A stretch of DNA of 64,000 nucleotides from Solidesulfovibrio sp. (GCF_029978005.1 NZ_JARKOZ010000095.1:43614-107613), one strand, 5' to 3'. Shown: positions 1-10,317, counted from the first letter of the stretch. Program-made: numbers and translations. Notes: generated by a model from the letters alone, not told the origin.

Positions 1-878
1 TTCACCGGCCCGGGTTCCCCGATCCCGAGCAGGGCAATTCCGTAGGCGGCGGCGAAACGGTCGGGCAGCGGCGAGCCGCCTGGCAGGAGCGGCCAGTCAG
101 GCTGCCCGGCCGCGACAAAAACGGGAGCCTCCAGCGCCCGGCCCAGAGCCTTCCCCACCGCCGGATCGGTCAGGCCGGACACGAAAAGGCGCATGTCCCG
201 GGGCGGGCTCGGCGACACGGCGGCCAGGCTCATGCGGACCTCCCGGGCCAGGATGTCGGCCAGGGCGGGCGTTTCGCCCGGGGGAACGGGCAGGGCGCGC
301 CAGACGGCGGGTGCGCCGTCGATGCGGCACAGACAGGACAGGCGGCCGCCGTCCCGGTGCAGGAGCAGGGAGGCCCCGTCAGGGGCGAGCCGGGCCAGGA
401 GCGCGTCGAGGCCGGCCAGGTCCAGGCAGGCCGCGCCCGGGGCGAGCAGGTGCTCGCCGAGGACTCCAAGCATGGCCGCCAGGGGAGCCAGGGGGATGGC
501 CGCCGCCAGGGCCACCAGGGCCGGCGGCGGTTCCAGGGCGGTCGGCGTCCAGGACAGGGCCGCCTCGGCCAGGGGATAGGGCAGGTGGGATTCCAGCTCG
601 GGGCCGAGCACCAGGTCGATCTTGCCTCGGGCCGTGAAGGGAAAGCGCAGGCGTCGCAGGACGGCCTGGCCGGCGTCGAGCCCGAGCACGATCCGATCGG
701 CCCCCAGGCCCGCGGCCAGCGCCGTCTGGGCGGCCAGCCTGGCCAGGGCTGCCGGCGCTGTCCCCGCATCGGGAACTACCTCGGCCAGGCGTATCTCGGC
801 GGTCGCACGCATGCGGGCAAGACGCAGCAGTTGCACGGCGTCTTCGCGACAGAGCATGGACAGGACCGATGGAGCCAT
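1..878 (-). CDS. gspL: Type II secretion protein GspL, partial (C-terminus beyond window)
   Basis: The frame is open from an ATG at 878 to the window edge, giving the first 292 residues. It follows gspK by 26 bp and is last in the gspC-F-G-H-I-J-K-L series. The visible part reads like the cytoplasmic actin-like domain of GspL: a run LGLDAGQAVLRRLRFPF near residues 60-80 and the ELESHLPYPLAEA segment, which matches the family's 'KI..VLPFELE..LP' region. GspL couples the GspE ATPase to the inner-membrane platform. A second ATG at 857 is possible. The transmembrane and periplasmic parts lie outside the window. Assignment rests on position and these weak motifs. Confidence 0.75.
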   Translation of the reverse strand, partial: MAPSVLSMLCREDAVQLLRLARMRATAEIRLAEVVPDAGTAPAALARLAAQTALAAGLGADRIVLGLDAGQAVLRRLRFPFTARGKIDLVLGPELESHLPYPLAEAALSWTPTALEPPPALVALAAAIPLAPLAAMLGVLGEHLLAPGAACLDLAGLDALLARLAPDGASLLLHRDGGRLSCLCRIDGAPAVWRALPVPPGETPALADILAREVRMSLAAVSPSPPRDMRLFVSGLTDPAVGKALGRALEAPVFVAAGQPDWPLLPGGSPLPDRFAAAYGIALLGIGEPGPV

Positions 879-904
879 GGAGGGGTTGTGGCACGCCGCT
901 TGGG

Positions 905-1906
905 TCAGCGCAACTCCCTGTAGAGGACGTCCCAGTCCGGCGCTTTTGCGGAACGCCGCTGTTGGTTCCGTTTGAGTACGGCGAAAAGGCGCTTGGAGGC
1001 GGCTCCGGAAACGCCTTCCAGGGTCACGGAAAAGTACACGCTGCGGGTCGTCAGGATTTCGCTCGGCCACCGGAGGCCCTGGTCCGGGGCGGCCTGGCCG
1101 AGCCATTCCAGGGTTTCGAGCCGGTCGCGGCGCACGGGATCGCGCCGGTAGTCGTCCAGTGCCTTGGCTACGGTCCGGGCCCGGGAGGCGTCGATGTTCG
1201 CGGGCAGGGCGGCCAGGACCTCCACGGGGGCGGTGTTGACGTTGACAAGCCCCGGCCCCCAGACGGTGAGGAGGCTGAAAAGCCCCGGCGTCTTGTCGCG
1301 GCCGTAGAGGAGCTCTCGGGAAAAGCCCTTGACGCAGAGCAGCTCGCCCAGGGTGTCCAGGGAATTGTTCTTGACCCGGTAGGACAGGGCGTCGGCCTGG
1401 TAGGCGGCATCCTCGGCCCCGCCGTTTGCCGGGACGTCGTCGGGATCGAGCCAGTCGACGAGGGCGGCCAGGAGGGCTTGCGCTTTTCCCGACGGCAGGG
1501 AGAAGGGCGGGGCCTGGAGCAGCCGCAAAAAGACGGCCCCGTACACGGCATGGCCGGTCAGGCCGGGGTGCAGGCTGTTGACCGGGAATTTGCCCAACTC
1601 GTCGTCGATGCGGCCCTGCAACTGCCCATCCAGGAACCATTTACCGGGATAGGACGTGAGTTGCGGAAAGGAGGCCCAATCCTGGGTGAGGTTGACCGAG
1701 GCGCGGGACGCCTCGTCGGCCGCGAGCAGGCTCGCGGCGGCGAGCAGCCCGGATTCGGCCATGGCCTCGGCCTGGCGGGAATAGATGCCGGCATAGGCGG
1801 AAAAAACCTCGAGCTGGGACGTGCGCACGGTCTGCACGGCCAGGGCGGAAAGCAGGGCCACCAGGGCCAGCACGAAAAGCAGCACCGCTCCGCTAGCGCC
1901 TCGCAT
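905..1906 (-). CDS. gspK: Type II secretion minor pseudopilin GspK
   Basis: The 333-aa product starts MRGASGAVLLFVLALVALL, a short prepilin-type leader and hydrophobic helix. The +5 glutamate typical of the other pseudopilins is absent, as is usual for GspK. The large periplasmic part contains the GspK-type segments FPVNSLHPG and LVNVNTAPVEVLAALP (a helix-hairpin-helix-like 'NVNTA' stretch). GspK caps the pseudopilus tip with GspI and GspJ. The start codon shares one base with the gspJ stop (TGATG), so the two are translationally coupled. The length fits the family (about 300-340 aa). Confidence 0.92.
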   Translation of the reverse strand: MRGASGAVLLFVLALVALLSALAVQTVRTSQLEVFSAYAGIYSRQAEAMAESGLLAAASLLAADEASRASVNLTQDWASFPQLTSYPGKWFLDGQLQGRIDDELGKFPVNSLHPGLTGHAVYGAVFLRLLQAPPFSLPSGKAQALLAALVDWLDPDDVPANGGAEDAAYQADALSYRVKNNSLDTLGELLCVKGFSRELLYGRDKTPGLFSLLTVWGPGLVNVNTAPVEVLAALPANIDASRARTVAKALDDYRRDPVRRDRLETLEWLGQAAPDQGLRWPSEILTTRSVYFSVTLEGVSGAASKRLFAVLKRNQQRRSAKAPDWDVLYRELR

Positions 1907-2622
1907 CAGCGGCCCCCGGAGAAGAGGGCGCGGGCCGGGAGGTTGACGCGCACGTCCAGGGGAAAGCGTTGCCCCGAGACGACCATGACGCCCGTGAGCC
2001 GGACCTGGGCCGGCAGGGGGGAGGCGTTGCCCCGTTCGCGGGAAAGGCTGTCCCAGGCGGAGGCGGCTTCGTCGCCGGAACCTGCGGCGAACCGGATGTC
2101 CGGGTTTTCGACCCGGGCCAGAAGGACCGTCTCGTTCCAGCGCTCCTCCTGTCCGGCACGGCGGGGGACCGTGGCGGCGACGCGTTCGCGGCGCACGAGG
2201 CTCGCCTGCTTGTCCTTGCGCAGCGTCTCGTCCTGGCGCAGCCGGTATTCCACCCGGTTGAAGCCGTGGGAGGGAAAGGGCTGGCCCGGGTCGAGGGTGG
2301 CGGCGGTGGCCAGGGACAGAAGCCTCGTGTCCGTCTGGCCGGACAGGCTCGTGGCGGGCGCGCCGCCGAGGAACGCCACGGCGTCTCTGACCGCGCCCGC
2401 GGCCTTGTCCACGTAGATGACGGAGCCCAGGTCGTTGGCCAGGGCCAGGCGCACGAGCTCCCGGGCGGATTCCGTTTCCAGGCGCACGGCCGCCTCCTCG
2501 GACAGGCGCATGACCTGGGAGGCCACGGAATAGCTGCCGACCATGACCAGGCCGGCGATGAGCAGGGCCAGGAGCACCTCGACCAGGGTGAAGCCGGCCT
2601 GGCCGGAGCGCGCCGGGGTCAC
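1906..2622 (-). CDS. gspJ: Type II secretion minor pseudopilin GspJ
   Basis: The 238-aa product has the classic prepilin N-terminus QAG|FTLVEVLLALLIAGL at residues 8-22, with Gly at -1, Phe at +1 and Glu at +5, so it should be cleaved and methylated by a prepilin peptidase (not in this window). The C-terminal half has the YRLRQDE segment and beta-rich pattern of GspJ. It overlaps gspI by 4 bases at its start and gspK by 1 base at its end. In characterised systems GspJ, I and K form the tip complex of the pseudopilus. Confidence 0.9.
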   Translation of the reverse strand: MTPARSGQAGFTLVEVLLALLIAGLVMVGSYSVASQVMRLSEEAAVRLETESARELVRLALANDLGSVIYVDKAAGAVRDAVAFLGGAPATSLSGQTDTRLLSLATAATLDPGQPFPSHGFNRVEYRLRQDETLRKDKQASLVRRERVAATVPRRAGQEERWNETVLLARVENPDIRFAAGSGDEAASAWDSLSRERGNASPLPAQVRLTGVMVVSGQRFPLDVRVNLPARALFSGGR

Positions 2623-2993
2623 GGCCTGGCCTCCAGGCGCGAGAAGGTCACGGACACGGGGCGCGAGCCCTTGGATCGGACCTCCACGGAGAGGACCCTG
2701 AAAAACGTGTCCGGCGTGGCCGTGAGCGCCACCTCCCAGGAAAAGTCGTCGTCCGGCGCGGGAAACTCGCCCGAGGCGTTGGTCATGGCCCCTTCGCCGG
2801 CGAGCTCCACCTCGGCCAGCTTGTCCGAGGCGAGCTGGCCGGCGTGGCGGGTGCGCGCCGCCTCGATGCGGCGTTCCTGGAGCTGGACCAGTCCGGCCAA
2901 AAGTGACACCAGGGCGATGGCCAGGATGGCCACGGCGATGAGGGTCTCGAGCAGGGCCTGGCCGGCCTGGCGACGGGACGCGTCAGGGGGCAC
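2619..2993 (-). CDS. gspI: Type II secretion minor pseudopilin GspI
   Basis: A 124-aa product from a GTG start at 2993, six bases after the gspH stop. The N-terminus RRQAG|QALLETLIAVAILAIAL keeps the -1 Gly and +5 Glu of prepilins but has Gln instead of Phe at +1, which is unusual. The rest (LASDKLAEVEL and a C-terminal beta sheet) fits the short GspI family (about 120-130 aa). The open frame runs much further upstream through gspH, but that part is a shadow. The start was chosen because the leader and the spacing to gspH agree. Minor pseudopilin of the tip complex. Confidence 0.87.
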   Translation of the reverse strand: MPPDASRRQAGQALLETLIAVAILAIALVSLLAGLVQLQERRIEAARTRHAGQLASDKLAEVELAGEGAMTNASGEFPAPDDDFSWEVALTATPDTFFRVLSVEVRSKGSRPVSVTFSRLEARP

Positions 2994-2998
2994 GGCGG

Positions 2999-3676
2999 TC
3001 AGGTCCCGGTCCTCGGCAGGGGGGCGTCGGCCCAGGGCAGGCGGGGTGCGCCGTGGGTTTTGGCGAAACGCTCCATGGCCGTGTCCAGGTCGGACTGCAG
3101 CAGGTCCACCCGGCAGCCCACTTCGGAAACGGCAAGGGCCGAGGCCTTGCCGGCGGCGTCGGCCAGGCGGATGAAGGCCGGCTGGCAAAGGCCCTGGGGC
3201 CGCAGCACGATGGTCGTGACGTCGGGCTGGCGGGTCTCGCCGCCGTTGGTGAGGACGAGCGTCGGCCGGGCGGCGGCCGGGAGGTCGGTCGTGACGGCCA
3301 TGTCCCGGCCGTCCTTGGCCGCGGGCGCGCGCGGGGTCGGGGTGGCGGCCGAGCGGCCGGAAGCCGGGCCGGTCGGATTGAGGGGGCCGGGAACGGCTCG
3401 CTCGACCTGCACGGCCCGGCATTTGCCCCTGGCCCAGTCGATGTCCACGCGCCAGTCGCTGCCGGTGAGCAGGGCCTCGGCCCGGGCCCGGCGCAGCACG
3501 CCCTGGAGCACCCGGGCGGCGGTCTTCTCCCCTTCCCGGGACAGCAGGCCGGAAAGCAGCGGCAGGGTCAGGCCGGCGGCCACGGCCATGACCACGAGGG
3601 CGATGGTCAGCTCCACCAGGGTGAAGCCGGCCGCGCCGGCCGGACTCGCCGGGCATGGACGGCGTCTAGCCGCCAA
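2999..3676 (-). CDS. gspH: Type II secretion minor pseudopilin GspH
   Basis: The 225-aa product has the prepilin leader [18 protein letters not shown] (residues 15-29) with +5 Glu. The following helix [23 protein letters not shown] is the conserved alpha-helical region of GspH. It overlaps the end of gspG by 11 bases. It is longer than typical GspH (about 170-190 aa) because of a Pro/Ala/Arg-rich insert near residues 85-125. Role by family: it links the tip complex to the GspG shaft. Confidence 0.88.
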   Translation of the reverse strand: MAARRRPCPASPAGAAGFTLVELTIALVVMAVAAGLTLPLLSGLLSREGEKTAARVLQGVLRRARAEALLTGSDWRVDIDWARGKCRAVQVERAVPGPLNPTGPASGRSAATPTPRAPAAKDGRDMAVTTDLPAAARPTLVLTNGGETRQPDVTTIVLRPQGLCQPAFIRLADAAGKASALAVSEVGCRVDLLQSDLDTAMERFAKTHGAPRLPWADAPLPRTGT

Positions 3677-4124
3677 GGTCCCAGCTCTTGATGTCGGCGT
3701 TGACGCCTTCGCCGCCTTCCTCCTGGTCCGCGCCGAGGGAAATCAGATCGAAGTCGCCGTGCTCGCCGGGGCAGATGTAGACGTAGTCGCGACTCCAGGG
3801 GTCCTTGGGCACGGTGTCGACATAGCCCTTGGCCGGGTAGTTCTGGGGCACGCGGCCGATGCTCGGCTTTTCCTTGAGCGCCCGCAGGCCCTGCTCGGTG
3901 GTGGGGTAGAAGCCGTTGTCGAGCTTGTATTGCTTGAGCGCCATGGACAGGCTCTCGATCTGCATCTTGGCCTTGACCACCCTGGCCTTGTCCGGCTGGT
4001 CCACGATGCGCGGCAGCACGAGCCCGGCCAGGACGCCCAGGATCACGATGACCACCATGAGCTCGATCAGGGTGAAGCCGGCCGCGCCGCTGCGGCGCGT
4101 GGCGGAAAGGGTGCGCTGGTCCAT
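3666..4124 (-). CDS. gspG: Type II secretion major pseudopilin GspG
   Basis: The 152-aa product starts at an ATG preceded by an excellent AAGGAGG ribosome site. The leader [23 protein letters not shown] (residues 14-33) is textbook. The C-terminal part has the GspG calcium-loop region ([32 protein letters not shown]). GspG polymerises into the pseudopilus. Length and all landmarks match the family. A longer frame to 4703 is a shadow of gspF. It lies between gspF and gspH in one operon. Confidence 0.96.
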   Translation of the reverse strand: MDQRTLSATRRSGAAGFTLIELMVVIVILGVLAGLVLPRIVDQPDKARVVKAKMQIESLSMALKQYKLDNGFYPTTEQGLRALKEKPSIGRVPQNYPAKGYVDTVPKDPWSRDYVYICPGEHGDFDLISLGADQEEGGEGVNADIKSWDLGG

Positions 4125-4156
4125 GAAGCCTCCTTCGCGGCGCGTGGGTGCGGGGA

Positions 4157-5386
4157 TCAACCGATGAGGCTGCTCATCTCGAAGATGGGCAGGAGCACGG
4201 CCAGGACCATAAGCCCCACCATGCCGCCGAGCAACAGGATCATGATCGGCTCGAACAGGGCGCTGGCCGCCCGGATGCGGGTGGAGACGTCGGCCTCGAG
4301 CATGCGCGCCAGGTTGACGAGCAGTTCCCCCAGCCGGCCGCTCTGCTCGCCGGCGGACACGAGCTGGATGACGATGGGGGGGAAGACGTCGGCCTCGCGC
4401 ATGGGGTCGGTGAGGCCGCCGCCCTGGCTGGCCTCGTCGCGGATGCGCTCCATGGCCTGCTCGAAGACGGTGTTGCCGGACACCGAGCCGGCGATGCGCA
4501 GGGCCGAGAGCATGGTCACGCCCTGGAGCAGGCAGGTGCCGAGGGTGCGGCAGAGCCTGGCCGTGGCGGCGTTGACGGCGATGGGGCCGACCACGGGCAA
4601 GGCCAGGGTCAGGCGGTCCAGCACGGCCCGGCCGCGCGTGGTGCGGGCCAGGTGGACGCCGGCCAGGAGGAGCCCGGCGAACCCGCCAAGGAGCGCCGGC
4701 CACCAGGTCCGGAAGAAGTCGCTGACCGCGATGAGGATGACCGTGGGCAGGGGCAGGGAACGCTTGAGGTCCACGAAGATGCGCGTGACCTCTGGGATGA
4801 CGTAGGCCAGAAGCAGGGCCAGCACCACGATTCCGAACAGGAACATGAAGGCCGGATAGGCCAGGGCGGCCTGGAGCGTGCGGGCCAGCGCCATCTGGCG
4901 CTCCATGTATTCGGCCAGGTTGGCGAGCACGATGGGCAGCATGCCCGTGGCCTCGGCCGAGCGTACCATGCTGATGTAGGTGGGCGGAAAGACGCCGGGA
5001 TAGGCGGCCAGGGCCGAGGAAAAGTCCTGGCCTTCCCGGATGCGCTCAAGGATGTGGGAATAAACCCATTTGGCCCGACCGGGGCGCATCTGCTCGATGA
5101 GCGAGGTCAGGGCCTTGTCCAGGGGCAGGCCGGCCTCGAGCAGGGTCGAGAGCACCTGGGTGGCGGTGAGCAGTTGGGTCCGGCTCACGCGGCGCGAGAA
5201 AAGCGGCTGGCGTTCTCCGCTTCCCGAGGCGGCCGGCGCGGCCGCTCCCCGGGCCTCGGCGATGGCGCTGACGTACAGGCGCTTGGCCCGCAGGAGCTGC
5301 CGGGCGGCCTGGGCGCTTTCGGCCGAAAGGATGCCCTGCCGGGTGCGCCCCCGGGCGTCGACGGCGGTGTATTCGAAAACGGGCAT
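4157..5386 (-). CDS. gspF: Type II secretion inner-membrane platform protein GspF
   Basis: The 409-aa product starts [18 protein letters not shown], the usual GspF N-terminus. An ATG 36 bases upstream (5422) is in frame, but 5386 has an AGGA ribosome site and fits the family. It contains two T2SSF domains (about residues 70-195 and 270-395), each with the helical TQ..L..LL.AGLPL and ERL-type patterns, and three hydrophobic membrane segments (near 170-190, 225-245 and 375-400). GspF is the polytopic core of the platform that contacts GspE and GspL. Confidence 0.95.
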   Translation of the reverse strand: MPVFEYTAVDARGRTRQGILSAESAQAARQLLRAKRLYVSAIAEARGAAAPAASGSGERQPLFSRRVSRTQLLTATQVLSTLLEAGLPLDKALTSLIEQMRPGRAKWVYSHILERIREGQDFSSALAAYPGVFPPTYISMVRSAEATGMLPIVLANLAEYMERQMALARTLQAALAYPAFMFLFGIVVLALLLAYVIPEVTRIFVDLKRSLPLPTVILIAVSDFFRTWWPALLGGFAGLLLAGVHLARTTRGRAVLDRLTLALPVVGPIAVNAATARLCRTLGTCLLQGVTMLSALRIAGSVSGNTVFEQAMERIRDEASQGGGLTDPMREADVFPPIVIQLVSAGEQSGRLGELLVNLARMLEADVSTRIRAASALFEPIMILLLGGMVGLMVLAVLLPIFEMSSLIG

Positions 5387-5437
5387 GGCGTCCTGTCGGT
5401 TCCCTGGCGTCGCCCGCGACATCGGGCGGCCCGGCCG

Positions 5438-5908
5438 TTACGGTTTCATGGACAGGATCTCCTCGCGCCCTTGCCGCGAGAGGATGACGAAATTCTTCCC
5501 GATGGACGTGATGGTCGCGTCCTTCACCTTGGCGCCAACGGCGTAGGGTTTCTGGTGCTTGCCGCTTTTTTCGCGCAGGAAAGCCACGTTGCGCCCGGGG
5601 TTGGCCGTGACCACGGTGCCGGTGAGTTCCATGTCGATCTCGGCGGGCTTGGGCGGGGCGGCGGATCGGGCGGCGTCCGCCGCGGTGGGCTTCAGGCCGA
5701 AGATGTCGTTGACGAGGATGGTTCGGGTCAGTTCGGCGGTTTGGGGCGGGCCCTTGGGCGCGGCCTTGTCTCCGACGGGCCGGGCGTCGGCCGCCGGCAA
5801 CGCGGGCAGGGGGGAGAACCAGGCGGTGCGCGCCCCCAGGCCCACGGCCGCGGCCAGGGACAGGGCGCAGGTCAGGGCCACGGCCTGGTGGAATCGGGAT
5901 TCGGTCAT
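5438..5908 (-). CDS. gspC: Type II secretion protein GspC (short form)
   Basis: The 156-aa product has one N-terminal membrane segment (about residues 9-27), a Pro/Ala linker, and a homology region with ILVNDIFGLKP and LTGTVVTANPGRNVAFLREKSG, ending IGKNFVILSRQGREEILSMKP. This matches the HR domain by which GspC contacts the secretin GspD. There is no C-terminal PDZ or coiled-coil domain, so it is a short variant of a family whose members usually reach 270-300 aa. It lies between the TPR lipoprotein gene and gspF. Confidence 0.8.
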   Translation of the reverse strand: MTESRFHQAVALTCALSLAAAVGLGARTAWFSPLPALPAADARPVGDKAAPKGPPQTAELTRTILVNDIFGLKPTAADAARSAAPPKPAEIDMELTGTVVTANPGRNVAFLREKSGKHQKPYAVGAKVKDATITSIGKNFVILSRQGREEILSMKP

Positions 5909-5933
5909 AGTCGCCGCGACTCGGCTTCGGGCG

Positions 5934-6881
5934 TTATTGGCACATGCCGAAATTCTTGGCCTTCTGGGTCTGCGCGCACTGTCCGAACCGGCAGGCCAGG
6001 GCCAGGTCGGCGCAGCCCTCCTTGTTTTGCTGCAGACGCAGGTGCAGCACGCCCCGGTTGCGGTAGGCCTCGGCGAAGTTGGAGCGCAGGCGCACCGCCC
6101 GGTCGTAGTCGGCCATGGCCGTGGGGTATTGGCCCAGGGCCTCCCTGGCCAGGGCCCGGTTGAAATAGAGCTCGGCGTCGCTCGGCGAGGCGGCGATGGC
6201 CGCGTCCAGCACGGCCGCGGCCTCGTCGAAGCGGCGCAGGGTGATAAGGATGTCGGCCTTGTTGTTGCGGGCGGCGACGTTGCCGGGATCGGCGGCCGTG
6301 ATGCGGTCGTAGTCGGCCATGGCCCGGTCCAGGTCGCGCATGCTCTGGTAGGTCAGGGCGCGGTTGAAGAGCGCCGCGCCTTCGCTCGGTCCGCCGAGCC
6401 TGGCGGCGGTGTTGAAGTCGGCCAGGGCGTTTTCGTACTGGCCCAGGGCGAAATAGGTCACGCCCCGGTTGTTGTAGGCCCGGCCCATGCCGCCGTCCAT
6501 GGCCACGGCGTCGGAGAAGAACTTCAGCGCCTTGTCGTAGTCCTGGCGCATGTAGGCGGCCGCGCCCAGGTCGTAGAGGGACTCCGCCGAGGGCGAGCCC
6601 GAGGATTGCGCTTTTTCGAAATCCTTCTGGGCCAGCTCGAACTGTCCCAGCCGGTAATAGGCTTCACCGCGTTCCTGGTAGGACGCCGCCGGGGCGTTGC
6701 CCGAGGCGATGGTCGGCGAGGTCTGGCGGATGACGTCCTCGGGGCTTGACGAGGTCGGTGCGTCGGGCTGGCGCACGGCTGTGGGCGGCCGCTTGTCGGC
6801 GCAGCCGGCGGCGAACGCCAGGCAGAGGGCAACGGCGACGGCAAGGCAGCGCCATGGCGGGATCGGGTGGTGTCTGGGCAT
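5934..6881 (-). CDS. TPR-repeat lipoprotein of the secretion locus
   Basis: The 315-aa product begins with a lipoprotein signal whose lipobox FAAGC places the lipidated Cys near residue 27. The ATG at 6881 was chosen over the frame start at 7091 because it gives this signal and has a GAGGTT ribosome site. The rest is a run of tetratricopeptide repeats (AYYRLGQFELAQKDFEKA, YNNRGVTYFALGQYENALADF, YFNRALAREALGQYPTAMADYDRA and others), at least seven. It starts the gspC-L series, 25 bp before gspC. By analogy with PilF/PilW-type pilotins it may help place the secretin GspD, but this is inferred only from position and architecture. Confidence 0.8.
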   Translation of the reverse strand: MPRHHPIPPWRCLAVAVALCLAFAAGCADKRPPTAVRQPDAPTSSSPEDVIRQTSPTIASGNAPAASYQERGEAYYRLGQFELAQKDFEKAQSSGSPSAESLYDLGAAAYMRQDYDKALKFFSDAVAMDGGMGRAYNNRGVTYFALGQYENALADFNTAARLGGPSEGAALFNRALTYQSMRDLDRAMADYDRITAADPGNVAARNNKADILITLRRFDEAAAVLDAAIAASPSDAELYFNRALAREALGQYPTAMADYDRAVRLRSNFAEAYRNRGVLHLRLQQNKEGCADLALACRFGQCAQTQKAKNFGMCQ

Positions 6882-6980
6882 AACCTCGGCTGGCGTCGCC
6901 GCGTCGGCGTCGTACTCGAGCGTATTTTCCCCAAACATGCAGCAAAACGACGTATTGGACAAGTTGCATTTTGGCGGGAG

Positions 6981-7041
6981 AAAAAAGGCCCGATCCGGGC
7001 GTCGCGGGGAGGGCAGTCCTTGCGCGACGCCCGGATGGGCC
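6981..7041 (-). terminator. Rho-independent terminator of the RND efflux operon
   Basis: Inverted arms at 6987-7006 and 7023-7041 pair over about 19 bp with one bulged base. On the minus strand the stem is followed by six T (6981-6986). It lies about 120 bp past the RND pump stop and before the TPR lipoprotein gene, so it should insulate the secretion genes from the efflux cassette. Confidence 0.85.
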
Positions 7042-7161
7042 GGGGGAGGGGGGACGATCCGGCGAAGCGTCCCTTGCCTACGCGTTTTCACGCCATGGCG
7101 GGAACACTTCGCGCAATTTATGTTCTCCCTGAAAATGTCTCCGTATTTTCAGGGGGATGTC

Positions 7162-10100
7162 CTACGCGTGCGTGTCTCCTTGATGCTCGCCGTGGCTGCC
7201 GCCGGTCAGGCGTTTGACCAGAGCGCCGAGGCTCATAATGAGCTTGAAGAACACCGGAATGAAGAACGGGGCCAGAATGGTCGCTCCGAGCATGCCGCCG
7301 ATGACGCCCGTGCCGATGGCGTGACGGCTGTTGGCGCCCGCGCCGGTGGAGATGGCCAGGGGCAGACAGCCGAGGATGAAGGCCAGGGAGGTCATGACGA
7401 TGGGCCGAAAACGCAACTTGGCCGCGGACAGGGCCGCGTCGGCCAGGGACTTGCCGGCCTTGACCTCGAGCACGGCGAATTCCACGATGAGGATGGCGTT
7501 TTTGGCGGCCAGGCCGATGAGGGTCACCAGGGCGATCTGGAAGTAGATGTCGTTGGAGAGCCCCCGGCCGAACACGGCCAGGATGGCCCCGAAGAGCGCG
7601 AAGGGCACGGCCATGACCACGGCGAAGGGCAACGTCCAGCGTTCGTACTGGGCGGCCAGGATCAGGATGACCATGACGATGCCCATGCCGAAGATGAGCG
7701 CCGAGGAGCCCTGGGCGGCCTTTTCCTGGTAGGCCGTGCCGGACCAGGCCAGGGTGTAGTCCGCCGGCAGGACATTGGCCGCGGCCTGCTCCATGGCGGC
7801 CAGGGCCTCGCTGGAGGTGTGGCCGTCGGCGGGCTGCCCCATGATCTTGGCCGCCGGGAACACGTTGAAGCGTTCCATGACCTCGGGGCCGGTGGACTTT
7901 TCGATGGTGGCCAGGGCGGTGAGCGGAATCATCTCGCCCTTGCTCGAGCGCACGTACACGTCGCGCAGGTCCTCGGGCCGGTCGCGGAAGTCGGACTCGG
8001 ACTGGATCTGGACCCGGAAGGTGCGGCCGAACTTGTTGAAGTCGTTGACGTAGTACGCGCCGAAGGTGGCCTGCATGGCGGCGAAGACGTCGCTGACCGC
8101 CACACCCAGGGCCTTGGCCTTCTGGCGGTCGAGCTCCACCCGCAGCTGGGGCACATTGGCCCCGAAGGTGGTGGCCACCCGGCCCATGGCCGGGTTCTTG
8201 CGGACCTCGGCCAGGAGCTTGTCCGTCATGGCGGCCAGCTCCTGGACGTCGCCTTCGCCGCGGTTTTGCAGGTAGGCCTCGAAGCCGCCGGTGTTGGACA
8301 TGCCGGAGATGGGCGGCGGGTTGAACGCCAGGGTCATGCTCTTGGGCAGGGCCATGCCGCGCCCGAACAGGCGCTTGACCATGTCGAAGGAGCTTTCGCC
8401 CGGCTTTTTGCGTTCGTCCCAGGGTTTGAGGGGGATGAACATGGTGCCGTAGTTGGAGCGGTAGGTGGACGACAGGATGTCCAGGCCCGTGATGGTGATC
8501 TGGTAGAGCCTGGCCGGGTCTTCGGCGTTCATGGCGTCCATGGCGTCGTCCACGGCCTGGGTGGCGGTCAGGGCCGTGCCGTCGGGCAGAATGTTGACGC
8601 CGAGGATGTAGCCCACGTCCTCGTCGGGCACCAGGCCCCCGGGGACGGAGCGGAAGAGGAAGAGCGTGCCGGCGAGCAGCACGACGAAGAGCGCCACGGC
8701 CAGGGCGCTGCGGCGCAGCAGGAAGCCGACGCCCGCGGCGTAACCGTTGGTGATCTTGTCGAAGAGCCGGTTGAAAGCCCGGAAGAAGCGGTTGGGCTCC
8801 TGGTGGCCGGGTTTGAGCAGGGCGGCGCACAGGGCCGGGGTCAGGGTCAGGGCGACCAGGCCCGAGATGATCACGGACACGGCAATGGTGATTGCGAACT
8901 GCTTGTACATCTGGCCGGTGAGCCCCCCCAGGAAGGCCACGGGCACGAACACGGCGCAAAGGACCAGCACGATGGCGATGACCGGGCCGGTGACCTCTTC
9001 CATGGCCTTGGCCGTGGCCTGCCTCGGCGGCAGCTTCTCCGTGGTCATGATGCGCTCGACGTTTTCGAGCACCACGATGGCGTCGTCCACCACGATGCCG
9101 ATGGCCAGCACCATGCCGAAGAGCGTGAGCGTGTTGATGGTGAACCCGAGCGCCTGCATGCCGGCGAAGGTGCCGATGATGGACACCGGCACGGCCAGGC
9201 AGGGGATGAGGGTGGCCCGGAAGTTCTGCAGGAACACGAACACCACCAGAAAGACCAGGATCATGGCCTCGACCAGGGTGTGGATGACCTCTTCGATGGA
9301 CACGCGCACGAAGGTGGTGGTGTCGAGGGCTATCTTGTAGTCCAGGCCGTCTGGGAAGCGCTTGGCCAGTTCGGCCAGCTTGTTGGTGACGAGGTCGGCC
9401 GTGGCCAGGGCGTTGGCTCCCGGGGCGAGGTAGATGCCCACGCCCACGGACGGGTTGCCGTTGAGCTTGGAAAAGGAGTTGTAGTCCTTGGCCCCGAGCT
9501 CCACCCGGGCCACGTCCTTGAGGCGCAGCACCGAGCCGTCGGACTGGGCCTTGAGGATGATGTCCTCGAATTCCTCGGGCGTGACCAGCCGGCCCTTGGT
9601 GGTGACCATGTAGTTGAGGGCCACGGGCTTGTCCGGGTTGGTCGGCTCCGCGCCGATGCGCCCGGCGGCGAACTGGGCGTTCTGCTCGGAGATGGCCGTG
9701 GCCACGTCGGTGGGCGTGAGCTTGAGCTGGGCCAGCTTGTCCGGCCGCAGCCACACGCGCATGGAATAGTCCTTGGCCCCGAAGATGGAGGCGTCGCCGA
9801 CGCCCGGCAGGCGTTTGAGCTCGTCGATGACGTTCACCAGCACGTAGTTGCTGATGTAGACCGCGTCGTAGCGCTTGTTCGGCGACTCGAAGACCGGGAT
9901 CTGCAGGATGTTCGAGGACCGTTTGCGCACGACCACGCCCTGGCGCTGCACTTCCGAGGGCAGGGTGGTCAGCGCCGCCTGGACGCGGTTGTTGACGTTG
10001 ATGGTGTTCTGGTCGGGGTCGGTGCCCACGGCGAAGGTGACGGTGATGGACAGCGACCCGTCGCCGGAGCTGGTGGAGCGCATGAAAAGCATGTTGTCCA

Positions 10101-10317
10101 CGCCGTTGATCTGCTGCTCCAGCGGCGCGGCCACGGTTTCGGCGATGACCTCGGGACTGGCTCCGGGATAGGAGGTCGAGACGTTGACCTCGGGCGGAAT
10201 GATGTCCGGGTACTGGGCGATGGGCAACGACCGGATGGCCGCCAGCCCCGCCAGGACGATGACCAGCGAGATGACGATGGAGAAGACCGGGCGGCCCAGG
10301 AAAAACCGTGAAATCAT
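7162..10317 (-). CDS. RND multidrug efflux transporter, HAE1 (AcrB/MexB) family
   Basis: The 1051-aa product starts [25 protein letters not shown], the usual HAE1 N-terminus with 'RP.F'. It has the duplicated 12-helix layout with two periplasmic loops. The proton-relay residues are visible: [13 protein letters not shown] in TM4 (two Asp) and [13 protein letters not shown] in TM10 (Lys). [27 protein letters not shown] porter sequence follows TM1. It pumps hydrophobic compounds from the periplasm with a membrane-fusion partner and an outer-membrane channel. No TolC-like gene is next to it. The ATG overlaps the fusion-protein stop (ATGA). Much longer in-frame starts are shadows of that gene. Confidence 0.95.
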   Translation of the reverse strand: MISRFFLGRPVFSIVISLVIVLAGLAAIRSLPIAQYPDIIPPEVNVSTSYPGASPEVIAETVAAPLEQQINGVDNMLFMRSTSSGDGSLSITVTFAVGTDPDQNTINVNNRVQAALTTLPSEVQRQGVVVRKRSSNILQIPVFESPNKRYDAVYISNYVLVNVIDELKRLPGVGDASIFGAKDYSMRVWLRPDKLAQLKLTPTDVATAISEQNAQFAAGRIGAEPTNPDKPVALNYMVTTKGRLVTPEEFEDIILKAQSDGSVLRLKDVARVELGAKDYNSFSKLNGNPSVGVGIYLAPGANALATADLVTNKLAELAKRFPDGLDYKIALDTTTFVRVSIEEVIHTLVEAMILVFLVVFVFLQNFRATLIPCLAVPVSIIGTFAGMQALGFTINTLTLFGMVLAIGIVVDDAIVVLENVERIMTTEKLPPRQATAKAMEEVTGPVIAIVLVLCAVFVPVAFLGGLTGQMYKQFAITIAVSVIISGLVALTLTPALCAALLKPGHQEPNRFFRAFNRLFDKITNGYAAGVGFLLRRSALAVALFVVLLAGTLFLFRSVPGGLVPDEDVGYILGVNILPDGTALTATQAVDDAMDAMNAEDPARLYQITITGLDILSSTYRSNYGTMFIPLKPWDERKKPGESSFDMVKRLFGRGMALPKSMTLAFNPPPISGMSNTGGFEAYLQNRGEGDVQELAAMTDKLLAEVRKNPAMGRVATTFGANVPQLRVELDRQKAKALGVAVSDVFAAMQATFGAYYVNDFNKFGRTFRVQIQSESDFRDRPEDLRDVYVRSSKGEMIPLTALATIEKSTGPEVMERFNVFPAAKIMGQPADGHTSSEALAAMEQAAANVLPADYTLAWSGTAYQEKAAQGSSALIFGMGIVMVILILAAQYERWTLPFAVVMAVPFALFGAILAVFGRGLSNDIYFQIALVTLIGLAAKNAILIVEFAVLEVKAGKSLADAALSAAKLRFRPIVMTSLAFILGCLPLAISTGAGANSRHAIGTGVIGGMLGATILAPFFIPVFFKLIMSLGALVKRLTGGSHGEHQGDTHA

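Noticed and set aside
869..2416. Long plus-strand open frame across gspK and gspJ
   Set aside because: It is antisense to well-supported secretion genes, Gly/Gln/Arg rich, and has no domain or ribosome site. High GC makes such frames common.
6697..10311. 1204-codon plus-strand frame opposite the RND pump
   Set aside because: Composition is His/Gly/Asp rich as expected for the antisense of a GC-rich membrane protein, and the minus strand clearly encodes the pump.
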